Shown: one piece after another, positions 4,808 to 10,542 of the stretch | How the letters are laid out: every line of letters begins with the position of its first letter | Numbering within the stretch: position 1 is the stretch's first letter | Source: Kitasatospora sp040298565 | GTDB taxonomy: Bacteria; Actinomycetota; Actinomycetes; Streptomycetales; Streptomycetaceae | Assembly: GCF_040298565.1 (NCBI RefSeq) | Contig: NZ_JBEPAK010000246.1 | Location: 1-10,612 of the forward strand | Length of the DNA: 10,612 bases | Direction of reading: 5' to 3' | Made by a program: the position numbers and the translations under genes | The notes under the pieces: generated by a model | The model's database searches: none | What the model saw: the letters and a program-made list of their open reading frames with translations, nothing else | What the model was told of the DNA's origin: nothing

Positions 4808-6109
4808 ATGAACACGTGGCAGGAGGGCCGCCCGGGCGGCGGTGGGAACCCGTACGGCGGCAACGGCGGAGGCGGGGCGGCGGCCGAGCCGCCGCTGCCG
4901 GCCTCGCTGAACCCTCGCGGGCCGGGCGCGCCCGCGCCGCGGCAGCCGGCACCGCCGTCGGCACCCTCGGCGCCGTACGCCGGTGTTCCGCCGCAGGGCG
5001 CGCCCGCCGGCCCCGGACGGCCCGGCGGTCCGGGAGGTCCCGGCGGTCCGGGTCGGCCCGGTGGCCCGGGCGGCCCCGGCGACGCGGCCGGAGCACGTCC
5101 GGCCTCCCCGCGGGCCGGGCGCTGGCCGACGCGCCGGATCGTCAAGTGGTCGGTCTTCGGGCTGCTGATCGCCGTCATGGTGACCGCCGTCTCCACCTAC
5201 TTCTGGGCGGACTCCAAGCTCAACCACGAGAACGTGCTCGCCGACTACCCCGGCCGCCCGGCGGCCGGCAAGGGCACCAACTGGCTGATCGTCGGCTCCG
5301 ACAGCCGCCAGGGCCTCACCGACTCCCAGCAGGACGACCTGCACACCGGGCACGACACCGAGGGCAAGCGCAGCGACTCGATGATGATCCTGCACGTCGG
5401 GGACAACGGGAACACCCTGATGAGCATCCCGCGCGACTCCTGGGTGCCGATCCCCGAGCACGCGGGCAGCAACGGGAAGCCCGTCAAGGCCACCACCGCG
5501 AAGATCAACTCGGCCTTCGGCAACGGCGGCGGCCGCCTGCTCGTGCAGACCGTCGAGCAGAACACCGGCATCCGCATCGACCACTACGCCGAGATCGGCT
5601 TCGCCGGCTTCGTGGGCATCGTCGACTCCATCGGCGGCGTCGAGATGCACATCGACCAGGACGTCAAGGACAAGGACTCCGGCCTCGACCTCAAGGCCGG
5701 CGACCAGACCCTCAACGGCAAGCAGGCCCTGGCCTTCGTCCGCCAGCGCCACCAGATGGCCGACCAGGACCTCGGCCGGATGCGCAACCAGCAGAAGTTC
5801 CTCGGCGCCCTGGCCCACCAGGCCGCCTCCCCGGGCACCCTGCTCGACCCGTTCACCTTCTACCCGCTGGTCGACTCGGCGCTCGGCACCCTGATCGTCG
5901 ACGACGACTGCGGGCTGACCGACCTCGGCTCGCTCTTCCTCGCGATGAAGGACGTCAACGGCGGCGGCGGCAAGACCATGACCGTCCCGATCGGCAACCC
6001 GGACTTCCACACCAAGACCGGCGAGTCCGCGGTGCTCTGGGACACCACCAAGTCCAAGCAGGTCTTCGACGCGTTCAGGAACGACACGGCGGTGCCGGAC
6101 TTCAAGTGA
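4808..6109 (+). CDS. LCP (LytR-CpsA-Psr) family cell-wall glycopolymer ligase (433 aa)
   Basis: Membrane-anchored phosphotransferase of the LytR-CpsA-Psr family, which moves anionic glycopolymers from lipid carriers to peptidoglycan on the outer face of the membrane. Residues 1-110 are a cytoplasmic, disordered, Gly/Pro/Ala-rich tail with a collagen-like stretch at 68-91. A basic segment (RWPTRR, 105-110) precedes one membrane helix at about 114-133. The LCP domain follows, with GSDSR at 163-167, RSD at 188-190, PRD at 208-210 (Arg209 in the catalytic pocket), KINSAF at 232-237, VRQRH at 311-315 and DLGRMRNQQ at 321-329. No LytR_C domain is present. The ATG at 4808 has only a weak ribosome-binding site, but no better in-frame start lies upstream. 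It stands alone, divergent from the ssuE leader and convergent with the acetyltransferase gene. The family is certain; which polymer it attaches is unknown. Confidence 0.95.
   Translation: MNTWQEGRPGGGGNPYGGNGGGGAAAEPPLPASLNPRGPGAPAPRQPAPPSAPSAPYAGVPPQGAPAGPGRPGGPGGPGGPGRPGGPGGPGDAAGARPASPRAGRWPTRRIVKWSVFGLLIAVMVTAVSTYFWADSKLNHENVLADYPGRPAAGKGTNWLIVGSDSRQGLTDSQQDDLHTGHDTEGKRSDSMMILHVGDNGNTLMSIPRDSWVPIPEHAGSNGKPVKATTAKINSAFGNGGGRLLVQTVEQNTGIRIDHYAEIGFAGFVGIVDSIGGVEMHIDQDVKDKDSGLDLKAGDQTLNGKQALAFVRQRHQMADQDLGRMRNQQKFLGALAHQAASPGTLLDPFTFYPLVDSALGTLIVDDDCGLTDLGSLFLAMKDVNGGGGKTMTVPIGNPDFHTKTGESAVLWDTTKSKQVFDAFRNDTAVPDFK
5009..5083 (+). repeat. Gly-Pro-Gly coding repeat in the LCP N-terminal tail
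   Basis: Imperfect 9-12-bp repeats of the type ggcccggcggtccggga encode GPG/GGP/GRP triplets over residues 68-91. The tract is low-complexity and likely to vary in length between strains. Its reverse strand gives a collagen-like shadow reading frame. Confidence 0.8.
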
Positions 6110-6125
6110 CCGACGGCCCGGCCGG

Positions 6126-6149
6126 CGGCCACCGCCCCGGCCGTGGCCG
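6126..6149 (+). terminator. Possible terminator of the LCP gene
   Basis: A 7-bp perfect stem (cggccac 6126-6132 with gtggccg 6143-6149) and 10-nt loop begins 17 nt after the LCP stop codon. There is no U-tract. Further on, the 12-mer ggccgctgaccc is repeated at 6172-6183 and 6187-6198, 15 bp apart, within the convergent intergenic space. Confidence 0.4.
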
Positions 6150-6203
6150 ACCGGGCGGCGACCGACCAGGCGGCCGCTGACCCGGTGGCCGCTGACCCCG
6201 CCG

Positions 6204-7007
6204 TCAGGCCGCCGGCGGGGTCGGCAGCCGGTCGAGCGTGATGCCGAAGTGCTCGCGGTACGCGGCCAGCGCCCCGGCGTCGGTGAGCTGCTCCTCGGTG
6301 CGGGTGCCGTCGGGGGAGGTCCGGATCAGCCGGGTGCCGCTGAGGGTGGTCCGTCCGCCGTCCGGGGCGAGCATCGAGCAGGTGGTCGACCGGGTGAAGT
6401 GCGACTGCGGCGAGGTGGTCTGCCACCAGCAGGTCGGCCCGAAGTCGGCGAGCGGGTACGGGCGGGGGTCGAGCCGGTACTGCGGCACGCCGTCCAGCCG
6501 CACGTCCAGCTCGCCGTGGTCGCCGTACGGGACGAGCGCGACGGTGCCGAGCGGGTCGGCCTGGGCGGCGCGCTCGTCGAGGCGCAGCGGGCGCAGGGCG
6601 AAGCGGCCGAAGCCCACGTCGACCAGCCAGGGCTCGGCCAGGTCCACCCGCAGCGCCAGGTGGTCGAACGGCGGGCCGGGCCGCTCCCCGTCGAAGACCC
6701 GGGCGGCCAGCAGGCTCACCCGGTAGCCCAGCGATCGCAGCAACGAGGCGAAGGCGCCGTTGAGTTCGTAGCAGAAACCACCGCGCCGCCGGTCCACCAG
6801 CTTGGCCACCAGGGCGGCCGGCTCCAGCACCACCGGCTCGCCGAGGTGGATGCTCAGGTTCTCGAACGGGACCGTCCGCAGGTGGGCCGCCTGCAGCCGC
6901 GCCAGGCCCTCCACCGAGGGCGGCCCGGGCTCCGCCACCCCGATCCGCGCCAGGTACGCCGCCCGTACCGCCGGTGCCAGCCCGTCGTGCGCCTGCTTCT
7001 CGTCCAT
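6204..7007 (-). CDS. nat: Arylamine N-acetyltransferase (267 aa)
   Basis: Cytoplasmic enzyme that transfers an acetyl group from acetyl-CoA to arylamines, hydrazines or arylhydroxylamines through a cysteine intermediate. The catalytic triad is complete: Cys79 in RRGGFCYELN, His116 in FDHLALRV and Asp130 in LVDVGFG. The spacing fits bacterial NATs, and VPFENLSIHLG (46-56) is the usual N-terminal block. In Actinobacteria homologues also serve as amide synthases in ansamycin pathways, but no polyketide gene is nearby, so a general detoxifying or metabolic role is more likely. The ATG at 7007 fits the family N-terminus (AYLARIG). In-frame ATGs at 7043 and 7097 give longer forms; a small hairpin touches the 7043 ATG. 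The gene ends convergent to the LCP gene and stands downstream of a strong terminator, so it probably has its own promoter. Confidence 0.93.
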   Translation of the reverse strand: MDEKQAHDGLAPAVRAAYLARIGVAEPGPPSVEGLARLQAAHLRTVPFENLSIHLGEPVVLEPAALVAKLVDRRRGGFCYELNGAFASLLRSLGYRVSLLAARVFDGERPGPPFDHLALRVDLAEPWLVDVGFGRFALRPLRLDERAAQADPLGTVALVPYGDHGELDVRLDGVPQYRLDPRPYPLADFGPTCWWQTTSPQSHFTRSTTCSMLAPDGGRTTLSGTRLIRTSPDGTRTEEQLTDAGALAAYREHFGITLDRLPTPPAA

Positions 7008-7043
7008 CCGCCCATTCCACCCGGGCGGCGGGGATCCGGCCAT

Positions 7044-7057
7044 CGGTCTTTCGACCG
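7044..7057 (-). promoter_or_regulatory. GAAA-tetraloop hairpin ahead of the acetyltransferase
   Basis: On the minus strand CGGTC-GAAA-GACCG forms a perfect 5-bp stem with a GNRA tetraloop, directly followed by an in-frame ATG (7043) and 36 nt before the preferred start at 7007. It argues against 7043 as the start or could act as a 5' leader element. Confidence 0.4.
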
Positions 7058-7123
7058 AGGTCCTGTCCGGCCGGGCAGCGGGCCGGCCGGCCGGCACCCG
7101 GGCACGGCGAACGCAGTGGGAAC

Positions 7124-7180
7124 ACCACCGCCCCGGAGCGGGAGGCCGGCAGGTCCGGCTCCCCGCTCCGGGGCGGTGGT
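7124..7180 (-). terminator. Large 19-bp-stem hairpin terminator of the cyclophilin gene
   Basis: The arms 7124-7142 and 7162-7180 are perfectly complementary over 19 bp. After one mismatch and a G-U pair, five more pairs follow (7145-7149 with 7155-7159), leaving a cagga-type 5-nt loop (cagg t, 7150-7154). It starts 39 nt past the cyclophilin stop codon. With no U-tract but very high stability, it should block minus-strand transcription into the acetyltransferase gene, and may act in both directions. Confidence 0.75.
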
Positions 7181-7219
7181 TCGGGGCGGCGGTTCGTCAC
7201 CGGGCCCGGAGGGTGGTGA

Positions 7220-7714
7220 CTACTCGACCACGCCGGACTTGGCGATGGTGATCTTGGCCGAGGTGCGGCCGCTCTGCGAGCCGAGGCTCTCGATCTTCTT
7301 CACGAGGTCCATGCCCTCGACGACCTCGCCGAAGACGACGTGCTTGCCGTCCAGCCAGTCGGTGACGATGGTGGTGATGAAGAACTGCGAGCCGTTGGTG
7401 TTGCGGCCGGCGTTGGCCATCGAGAGCAGGCCCGGGCGGTCGTGCTTCAGCTCGAAGTTCTCGTCCGCGAACTTCTCGCCGTAGATGCTCTTGCCACCGG
7501 TGCCGTTGTGGTTGGTGAAGTCACCGCCCTGCAGCATGAAGGCGGGGATCACACGGTGGAAGCCGGAGCCCTCGTAGCCGAAGCCGTTCTGGCCGGTGGC
7601 CAGCTCGCGGAAGTTGCGGGCGGTCTTCGGGACGACGTCGTCGAACAGCTTGAAGACGATACGGCCGGCCGGCTCGTCGTTGATGGTGATGTCGAAGAAA
7701 ACGTTGGAACCCAT
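7220..7714 (-). CDS. Peptidyl-prolyl cis-trans isomerase, cyclophilin type (164 aa)
   Basis: Cytoplasmic single-domain cyclophilin that speeds proline isomerisation in protein folding. The active-site set is present: Arg54, Phe59 and Gln62 in FHRVIPAFMLQGGDF, MANAGRNTNGSQFF at 99-112 and Trp120 in TDWLDGKHVVFG. Trp120 matches the tryptophan linked to cyclosporin A binding in human cyclophilin A. No signal peptide or membrane segment is present. The ATG at 7714 is chosen because conservation begins there (NVFFDI) and the length matches free-standing bacterial cyclophilins. The open frame extends upstream to 8005, but that part encodes low-complexity sequence from a 12-bp repeat and overlaps the divergent MerR gene. 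No clear ribosome-binding site is visible. The gene is monocistronic, followed by a strong hairpin. Confidence 0.96.
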   Translation of the reverse strand: MGSNVFFDITINDEPAGRIVFKLFDDVVPKTARNFRELATGQNGFGYEGSGFHRVIPAFMLQGGDFTNHNGTGGKSIYGEKFADENFELKHDRPGLLSMANAGRNTNGSQFFITTIVTDWLDGKHVVFGEVVEGMDLVKKIESLGSQSGRTSAKITIAKSGVVE

Positions 7715-7816
7715 GCAGGGATCATGGCACGAGCGGCAGGGCGCCGCGCGCCGCCCCCTCGGAGCCGGAGGTCGGGGCGGCGTGTTATCCGGGAATCGGG
7801 CACCCGCGGCGGGCGC

Positions 7817-7864
7817 TTGAACGAAGGCTTCGACGAAGAGTTCGACGCAGACGTCGACGCACAC
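7817..7864. repeat. Four tandem 12-bp repeats in the cyclophilin/MerR intergenic region
   Basis: Units ttgaacgaaggc (7817), ttcgacgaagag (7829), ttcgacgcagac (7841) and gtcgacgcacac (7853) follow without gaps; the consensus is about ttcgacgmagac. The block lies 47 bp upstream of the MerR start and about 100 bp upstream of the cyclophilin start. It could hold regulator sites or a promoter (ttgaac at 7817 resembles a -35), or be a remnant of coding sequence, since the plus frame reads FDEEFDADVDAH. Confidence 0.6.
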
Positions 7865-7911
7865 GGGAACGAGCGCTTCCGCGGGACACGGGGGATGACG
7901 GGGTGGGCGGC

Positions 7912-8334
7912 ATGCGGATCGGGGAACTGGCCCGGCGGACGGGCGTGAGCGAGCGCTCGCTGCGGTACTACGAGCAGCAGGGCCTGCTGCTCGCCCACCG
8001 CACACCGGGCGGCCACCGGGAGTACCCGGAGGCGGCCGTGGACCGGGTGGTCCACATCCAGGAACTGTTCGCGGCCGGCCTGAACAGCCGCACCATCCAG
8101 AAGCTGCTGCCCTGCATGCGGGACGCCGACGGCGGGCCGAACGAGGTCGCCACGCCCCGACTGGTCGAGGAGCTCACGGCGCAGCGCGAGCGGATCGACC
8201 GGATGATCGCCGACCTGCTGCGCTCGCGGGACGTGCTGGACGAGGTGATCGCCGGCGCCTCGGGCCGCGCGAAGGCCGCATCGGAGGCGGAGGCGGCGGC
8301 TGAGGCGGCGGCTGAGGCGGCAGAGGCCGCGTAG
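7912..8334 (+). CDS. MerR family transcriptional regulator (140 aa)
   Basis: DNA-binding regulator. The winged helix-turn-helix is at residues 1-70: MRIGELARRTGVSERSLRYY, then GLLLAHRTPGGHREYPEAAVDRV, typical of the family. A dimerising coiled coil follows at about 80-115 (RLVEELTAQRERIDRMIADLL). It has a single cysteine (Cys68), so it lacks the metal-binding cysteine set of MerR/CueR/ZntR and the SoxR iron-sulfur motif; the signal sensed is unknown. The last 16 residues are a Glu/Ala run encoded by a 12-bp tandem repeat (gaggcggcggct at 8290 and 8302) and are probably dispensable. The ATG at 7912 is preferred to the GTG at 7903 because the conserved MRIGELA starts there and ggtggg precedes it. 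It is divergent from the cyclophilin gene and convergent with the MarR gene, with only 24 nt between the stops. Confidence 0.93.
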   Translation: MRIGELARRTGVSERSLRYYEQQGLLLAHRTPGGHREYPEAAVDRVVHIQELFAAGLNSRTIQKLLPCMRDADGGPNEVATPRLVEELTAQRERIDRMIADLLRSRDVLDEVIAGASGRAKAASEAEAAAEAAAEAAEAA

Positions 8335-8358
8335 CGCCTCCGCGCCCGGGGGGTGGGG

Positions 8359-8817
8359 TCAGGCCTTCAGTTTGCGCCAGACCCGCTCCAGGGCCTCGAT
8401 GTCCGCCCGGTCCAGCCGCTCGGTGAAGACCGGCGCGAGGACGGCCCGCCGGGTGGCGTCGGCCTCGGCGAAGAGGGCGCGGCCCTGCTCGGTCAGCTCG
8501 ATCTGCACCGAGCGCGCGTCCGAGGCGGAGGGCGCGCGGGAGACGAGTCCGCGCCCGGCCAGGGCGTCCACGACCCGGGAGACCTGGCTGCGGCTGAGCA
8601 TCGTCTTGGCGCCGAGGTCGGAGGCGGCCACCGGCCCGGGTTGGCGGTTCAGCCAGAGCATCACCTCGAACCAGGAGAGCGGCAGCCCGTGCACCCGGGC
8701 GAGTTCCCGGTCGACCCGGGCGGCGAGCGTGGTCCCTGCCCAGACCAGGCCGTAGAAGGCGTGGTCCTGCTCCGACAGCGGGCCCAGGGTGAGATCGGCA
8801 CGGTCCATGGCGTTCAT
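8359..8817 (-). CDS. MarR family transcriptional regulator (152 aa)
   Basis: Dimeric winged-helix repressor or activator of the MarR family. The core runs from LSWFEVMLWLNRQPG (47-61) through the recognition helix (LSRSQVSRVVDALAGRGLV, 74-92) to the wing motif SDARSVQIELTEQG (99-112), where Asp100 and Arg102 are the usual wing residues. The protein contains no cysteine, so thiol-based sensing as in OhrR is excluded and a ligand such as a phenolic compound or quinone is more likely. The start at 8817 (or ATG 8808) fits the family; the open frame upstream to 8961 runs into the divergent gene and is not conserved in character. No clear ribosome-binding site is seen. A 10-bp palindrome 18 bp upstream of the start is a likely operator. 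The divergent quinone reductase is the most probable target, along with its own gene. Confidence 0.93.
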   Translation of the reverse strand: MNAMDRADLTLGPLSEQDHAFYGLVWAGTTLAARVDRELARVHGLPLSWFEVMLWLNRQPGPVAASDLGAKTMLSRSQVSRVVDALAGRGLVSRAPSASDARSVQIELTEQGRALFAEADATRRAVLAPVFTERLDRADIEALERVWRKLKA

Positions 8818-8835
8818 CGTACCGAGGTTGCGTGC

Positions 8836-8845
8836 GTGTGCACAC
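8836..8845. promoter_or_regulatory. Candidate MarR operator palindrome
   Basis: The perfect palindrome gtgtgcacac lies in the 116-bp region between the divergent MarR and quinone reductase genes, 19-28 bp ahead of the MarR start. On the minus strand a TACTGT-like -10 (8849-8844) overlaps it. Size and position fit a MarR-type operator, which usually has half-sites in a 16-20-bp dyad; the symmetry here is only 10 bp. Confidence 0.45.
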
Positions 8846-8933
8846 AGTATCGGCGGGGCGCCCCGGCCGCCCGCACCGACGGCCCGGGGGTGCCAGTAGC
8901 ATCGGCCTCCAATCACCTTGAGGGGGGCGGGAC

Positions 8934-9530
8934 ATGGGACGGATCGGGGTCTATCTGGCACATCCGCGGCCGGGCAGCTTCAACCACGCGCTGTACCAAG
9001 CCGTGGTCGACGAGCTGCGCGGGCGCGGCTGCGAGGTCCGCGCGCACGACCTGTACGCCGACGGGTTCGCGCCGCTGCTCACCGCCGAGGAGACCGGCAC
9101 GGTGACCGACGCCGGGGCCACCGCCGACTCCGGACTGGCCCTGCACCGCGCCGAGGTGGCCACCCTGGACGCGCTGGTGCTGATCCACCCGAACTGGTGG
9201 GGCATGCCGCCCGCCGTGCTGACCGGCTGGGTGCAGCGGGTGCTGGCCCCCGGCGTCGCGTACAAGCTCGGCACCGCCGACGGCGAGCCGACCGGACTGC
9301 TGCGGGCCGGCCGGGCCCTGGTGCTGAACACCTCCGACACCCCCGAGGCCCGCGAGCGCGAGGAGTTCGGCGACCCGCTGGAGCGGATCTGGACGGCCTG
9401 CGTGCTGCCGTACGTCGGGGTCGCCGACGTACGGCGGACGGTGTTCCGCACTGTCACCGACGCTTCCGCCGCCCAGCGCGCCGGATGGCTGCGGCAGGCG
9501 CGCGAGCAGGCGGCCGCGCTGCTCGACTGA
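8934..9530 (+). CDS. NAD(P)H oxidoreductase / quinone reductase, flavodoxin fold (198 aa)
   Basis: Cytoplasmic flavoprotein of the Flavodoxin_2 family (NQO1, MdaB, KefF), which reduces quinones or similar acceptors by two electrons with NAD(P)H. The flavin phosphate-binding segment is HPRPGSFNHAL at 10-20. The family hallmark is HPNWWGMPPAVLTGWVQRVL at 85-104, followed by GVAYK. Length is typical. The ATG at 8934 has a strong ribosome-binding site (aggggg, 8921-8926). The gene is divergent from the MarR regulator, a common arrangement for quinone or electrophile detoxification under MarR control. Its last codons belong to a tandem repeat that continues past the stop. The precise substrate is unknown. 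Confidence 0.92.
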   Translation: MGRIGVYLAHPRPGSFNHALYQAVVDELRGRGCEVRAHDLYADGFAPLLTAEETGTVTDAGATADSGLALHRAEVATLDALVLIHPNWWGMPPAVLTGWVQRVLAPGVAYKLGTADGEPTGLLRAGRALVLNTSDTPEAREREEFGDPLERIWTACVLPYVGVADVRRTVFRTVTDASAAQRAGWLRQAREQAAALLD

Positions 9531-9603
9531 GGCGTGCGGGCAGGCGCGCCGCTCGGCCGAGGCGCACGGGCAGGCCGCCGCGCTGCTCGGCCGAGCGCAC
9601 GGG
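9507..9603 (+). repeat. Three contiguous 30-34-bp tandem repeats spanning the quinone reductase stop codon
   Basis: Copies run 9507-9540, 9541-9570 and 9571-9603, each starting cagg and ending cggg. A 12-bp partial copy precedes (9495-9506) and a degenerate one follows. The first copy encodes the last residues QAAALLD and the TGA; in the later copies the TGA is gone. This looks like slippage duplication of the gene's 3' end. Confidence 0.7.
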
Positions 9604-9618
9604 AAGGCGGGTCGCCAC

Positions 9619-9642
9619 GCGCCCGGGGCGCGCCCCGGGCGC
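9619..9642. terminator. 24-bp perfect palindrome between convergent genes
   Basis: The half gcgcccggggcg (9619-9630) is followed by its exact reverse complement (9631-9642). It lies between the convergent quinone reductase and short-chain dehydrogenase genes, 2 nt from the stop of the latter, and fits a bidirectional terminator. Confidence 0.7.
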
Positions 9643-9644
9643 CC

Positions 9645-10502
9645 TCAGGCGCCGGGCGGGAAGTCGGTGCCGCGGCCGACCGCCGCCCAGTCCTCGGCTT
9701 CGGTGCGCGCGGCGTCCAGGTGGCCGAGGACCGCCTCCACGGCGTCGCTACCGAGCGCGAGCCGCAGCGGGGTCCGCTCGGCGTCCAGGGCGGCCAGGAT
9801 CGCCTCGGCGGCCCTCGCCGGGTCGCCCGGCTGCTTGCCGTCGGAGTCCGGCAGGCCGGTGCGGACCGGCCCGACCACCGGCTCGTACGCGGCGATCGGG
9901 GTGGTGTGGGCGAGCGCGCCGCCGCCCGCGAAGCCGGTCCGGAACGCGCCCGGCTCGACGATCAACACCTTGATCCCGAAGCCCGCCACCTCCTGGGCCA
10001 GCGCCTCGGACAGCCCCTCCAGCGCGAACTTGGTGGCCGAGTAGGCGCCCACCCCGGGGAAGGAGAACCGCCCGCCCATGCTGCTCATCTGCACCACGGC
10101 GCCCGAGCCCTGGGCCCGCATGTGCGGCAGCACCGCCCGGGTGAGCGCGGCCGGGCCGAAGAAGTGCAGGTCCATGAGGTCCCGCAGCTCCCGGTCGGTG
10201 TACTCCTCGACGGCGCCGATCAGACCGCGCCCGGCATTGTTCACCAGGACGTCGATCCGGCCGAACCGGGACAGCGCCTCCTCGACGACGGCGGGGATCC
10301 GCTCCTGGTCGGTGACGTCCAGCCGGACGGGCAGGACCCGCCCCGGGTGGGCGGCCTCCAGCCCGGCCAGCGCCTCGGGCCGGCGGGCGGCGGCGACCAC
10401 GGTGTCGCCGGCGGCGACGGCGGCCTCCGCGATAACCTGGCCGAAGCCCGAGTTGGCGCCGGTGATCAGCCAGATCCTGCCGGGGGTCTCCTGGGCGGTC
10501 AT
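9645..10502 (-). CDS. Short-chain dehydrogenase/reductase, classical SDR (285 aa)
   Basis: NAD(P)-dependent oxidoreductase with a Rossmann fold. The cofactor loop TGANSGFG is at 14-21, an Arg pair (40-41) at the end of the second strand suggests NADPH, LDV is at 61-63 and NNAG at 88-91. The active site has Ser140/Ser141, Tyr154 and Lys158 (YSATK). The position usually held by the fourth catalytic residue, Asn, reads His113 (DLHFFG); this variant appears in some actinobacterial SDRs. The C-terminal extension (about 200-285) would form the substrate lid. The ATG at 10502 has an excellent ribosome-binding site (ggaggaa, 10508-10514). It follows a same-strand gene with 40 nt between, but a hairpin separates them. 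The substrate is unknown. Confidence 0.95.
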   Translation of the reverse strand: MTAQETPGRIWLITGANSGFGQVIAEAAVAAGDTVVAAARRPEALAGLEAAHPGRVLPVRLDVTDQERIPAVVEEALSRFGRIDVLVNNAGRGLIGAVEEYTDRELRDLMDLHFFGPAALTRAVLPHMRAQGSGAVVQMSSMGGRFSFPGVGAYSATKFALEGLSEALAQEVAGFGIKVLIVEPGAFRTGFAGGGALAHTTPIAAYEPVVGPVRTGLPDSDGKQPGDPARAAEAILAALDAERTPLRLALGSDAVEAVLGHLDAARTEAEDWAAVGRGTDFPPGA

Positions 10503-10518
10503 CCGCGTTCCTCCGTAC

Positions 10519-10542
10519 CCGGCCGGGCGCGGGCCCGGCCGG
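10519..10542 (-). terminator. Hairpin abutting the stop codon of the upstream gene
   Basis: A 10-bp perfect stem (10519-10528 with 10533-10542) closes a 4-nt gcgg loop. It touches the stop codon of the partial gene at the window edge and ends 4 nt before the ribosome-binding site of the dehydrogenase, so it could also attenuate read-through into it. Confidence 0.6.

Noticed and set aside
4708..5196. Collagen-like PGPPGPPG frame on the minus strand
   Set aside because: It is the reverse strand of the Gly-Pro repeat of the LCP tail and has no independent support.
4756..6180. 474-aa plus-strand frame overlapping the LCP gene
   Set aside because: Frame-shifted shadow of the LCP gene, Arg/Pro/Gly-rich, with none of the LCP motifs.
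7081..7094. Tandem ggcc palindrome as a regulatory site
   Set aside because: Simple-sequence ggccggccggcc is common at this base composition and no other evidence supports it.
7715..8005. N-terminal extension of the cyclophilin with a Val/Cys-rich segment
   Set aside because: It comes from the 12-bp tandem repeat and overlaps the divergent MerR gene; the cyclophilin family starts at 7714.
8818..8961. 48-residue extension of the MarR regulator containing cysteines
   Set aside because: It crosses the whole divergent intergenic region and the start of the quinone reductase; family length fits a start at 8817 or 8808.
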